From Treponema sp. (GTDB lineage Bacteria > Spirochaetota > Spirochaetia > Treponematales > Breznakiellaceae), in NCBI GenBank assembly GCA_031284195.1, contig JAITAI010000033.1, positions 1 through 6,342 of the forward strand: a DNA stretch of 6,342 nucleotides, in the 5' to 3' direction. Position numbers and translations under genes: made by a program. The notes beneath the pieces were generated by a model. It worked only from the letters and a program-made list of their open reading frames with translations. It did no database searches and had not been told where the DNA came from. Positions 4,974 through 6,342 of the stretch are shown here, piece after piece (positions within the stretch are counted from its first letter, which is position 1; every line of letters begins with the position of its first letter).

Positions 4974-6342
4974 CGGATTTGCAGCTTGATCCTGCTGTTT
5001 TGAAGTTGATTGAATATGCTAAGGAAAAGAAGTCCCTTTCTTACGAGGAGTTGTCTGATTATTTACCTGAGCATATTGCCAATTCCGATAAGATTGAACA
5101 GGTTTTTGCATTACTTGAGGCTAATAATGTCCAGATCTTTCAGGAAGAGTCCCCAGGGGATGAAGAAGGGGAACCAGAAGCGCGGAAAACTTCCCGGGGT
5201 GAAAAGAAACGCCTGGTTGCTATGGAGAAGGAAGCATCCGTGGATGATCCGATCCGGCTGTATCTCAGGGAAATCGGTAGGGAAAACCTCCTTACTGCAG
5301 AACAAGAAGTAGAACTTTCCAAACAGATGGAGAATGGGGAGAATATCATCAAAGGGGTGATAAAGAAGTCCGGCATGATCATCCCTGAATTTTACCATAT
5401 CGCGCAAAAGGCTTTTTCCAAAAAAGATCTGCGGGAATTAAGCCTCTCCAAAAAAGAAATTACCGAATACATGACCGAGCGTCGCAGACTTAATCAATTT
5501 TACAAAGAAACCTTGCGGGTTATTCTGGGGGATCTGAAAAATTATCTGGAAATAAAGCGGCGGCTTATCACCCGGGGAATGAATATTTTTGATGACCCTG
5601 AACTGAAGGAAATCCGATCCCATATCATGCAAGTCCTTGCTGCAGCTGAAATACACCCGGATGAAATAACCGGGTTTTCCGAGAAATTCATTCAGGCCGC
5701 CCGGAGAATTAAACGGTATAAGAAAGAACAGGAACGGATAGAAAAACACCTGCGGGTGCGGTCTCTGAAAGAACTGCGGGTTTTAGGCAGAGGACTCACC
5801 ATTAAAGAGGAACGGGAACGGCTTGAGGAAGAACTGAGTCTCTCTTCAGATGAAATCAAAGAGAAGATCCGGCTTATCCAGGTGACCGAAAAGAAGCTCC
5901 GCCAGATGGAAGCTGAATTTGAAGAATCCATCGAGAGTATCAACCTTATGGCAAAAGAAATAAGCCGGGGACGGAGCATGATGAAAAATGCCAAGGATAG
6001 GCTCATCAAGGCGAATTTGCGGCTGGTGGTTTCCATTGCCAAGAAGTATACCAATCGGGGACTTCATTTTTTTGATCTGGTCCAGGAAGGGAACATCGGT
6101 CTCATCAAGGCCGTGGAGAAATTTGAGTACCAGAAAGGCTTTAAGTTTTCCACTTACGCCACCTGGTGGATCCGGCAGGCTATTACCCGGTCCATTTCAG
6201 ATCAGGCCCGGACCATCCGGGTCCCGGTACACATGATAGAACAGATCAACAAGGTGGTCCGGGAATCCCGGCAGCTCATGCAAGTCCTGGGCCGGGAGCC
6301 TACGGATGAGGAGATCGCCGAGCGGCTCGGCTGGACCACCCA
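4970..6342 (+). CDS. rpoD: RNA polymerase primary sigma factor RpoD (sigma-70), 3' end beyond the window
   Basis: This is the housekeeping sigma factor, which directs RNA polymerase to most promoters. The 457 complete codons visible stop at the window edge with no stop codon. Region 1.1 spans about residues 6-60 (LKLIEYAKEKKSLSYEELSD start) and is followed by an acidic linker. Region 1.2 (93-121) contains DPIRLYLREIG and LLTAEQEVELSKQM. A long charged non-conserved region runs from about 125 to 335. Regions 2.1-2.4 (342-420) contain KANLRLVVSIAKKY, DLVQEGNIGLIKAVEKF, FKFSTYATWWIRQAI and QARTIRVPVHM. Region 3 begins at about 421. Regions 3.2 and 4, including the -35-binding helix, are missing. 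The ATG overlaps the dnaG stop by 4 nt, and AAGGAAG (4956-4962) lies 7 nt upstream, giving tight coupling. Confidence 0.97.
   Translation, partial: MTDLQLDPAVLKLIEYAKEKKSLSYEELSDYLPEHIANSDKIEQVFALLEANNVQIFQEESPGDEEGEPEARKTSRGEKKRLVAMEKEASVDDPIRLYLREIGRENLLTAEQEVELSKQMENGENIIKGVIKKSGMIIPEFYHIAQKAFSKKDLRELSLSKKEITEYMTERRRLNQFYKETLRVILGDLKNYLEIKRRLITRGMNIFDDPELKEIRSHIMQVLAAAEIHPDEITGFSEKFIQAARRIKRYKKEQERIEKHLRVRSLKELRVLGRGLTIKEERERLEEELSLSSDEIKEKIRLIQVTEKKLRQMEAEFEESIESINLMAKEISRGRSMMKNAKDRLIKANLRLVVSIAKKYTNRGLHFFDLVQEGNIGLIKAVEKFEYQKGFKFSTYATWWIRQAITRSISDQARTIRVPVHMIEQINKVVRESRQLMQVLGREPTDEEIAERLGWTT

Noticed and set aside
5692..6054. 120-codon - strand open frame opposite rpoD
   Set aside because: It is a serine/arginine-rich shadow frame opposite conserved sigma-70 coding sequence.

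Overview
The window looks like ordinary chromosomal housekeeping sequence from a bacterium. The likeliest source is a spirochaete of the Treponema group. That rests on an mltG-dnaG-rpoD arrangement lacking an upstream rpsU, a long sigma-70 non-conserved region and moderate GC with many CGG arginine codons. It is inference from recalled family knowledge, not a database match. All genes lie on the + strand, and no mobile element, CRISPR array, phage gene or rRNA is visible.

Region 1 (1-291) is a compact tRNA transcription unit. It has a perfect TATAAT -10 box, tRNA-Thr(UGU), a 65-nt spacer with a tight hairpin, tRNA-Tyr(GUA) with a long variable arm, and a strong intrinsic terminator. The terminator's T-run touches the Shine-Dalgarno sequence of the next gene.

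Region 2 (301-1957) holds three less well characterised genes: a YkgJ-type cysteine-cluster protein, a metallo-beta-lactamase-fold hydrolase with a complete metal-ligand set, and a 64-residue protein of unknown function. Spacing is tight (17 nt each) and Shine-Dalgarno sequences are present, so they probably share a transcript.

Region 3 (2000-6342) holds mltG (endolytic murein transglycosylase), dnaG (primase) and the 5' three quarters of rpoD (primary sigma factor, cut by the window edge). dnaG and rpoD overlap by 4 nt (ATGA), which suggests translational coupling. This resembles the macromolecular-synthesis operon of other bacteria, with a cell-wall enzyme where rpsU would be. A promoter-like sequence inside the dnaG coding region could supply extra rpoD transcription. 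GC falls from nearly 60% in sampled 5' dnaG lines to about 42% across the 3' part of dnaG and the start of rpoD.

I did not find a convincing undescribed system. The points most worth a second look are the terminator/Shine-Dalgarno junction before the YkgJ gene, the internal dnaG promoter candidate, the mismatch in the tRNA-Thr anticodon stem, and the conserved-looking small gene before mltG.
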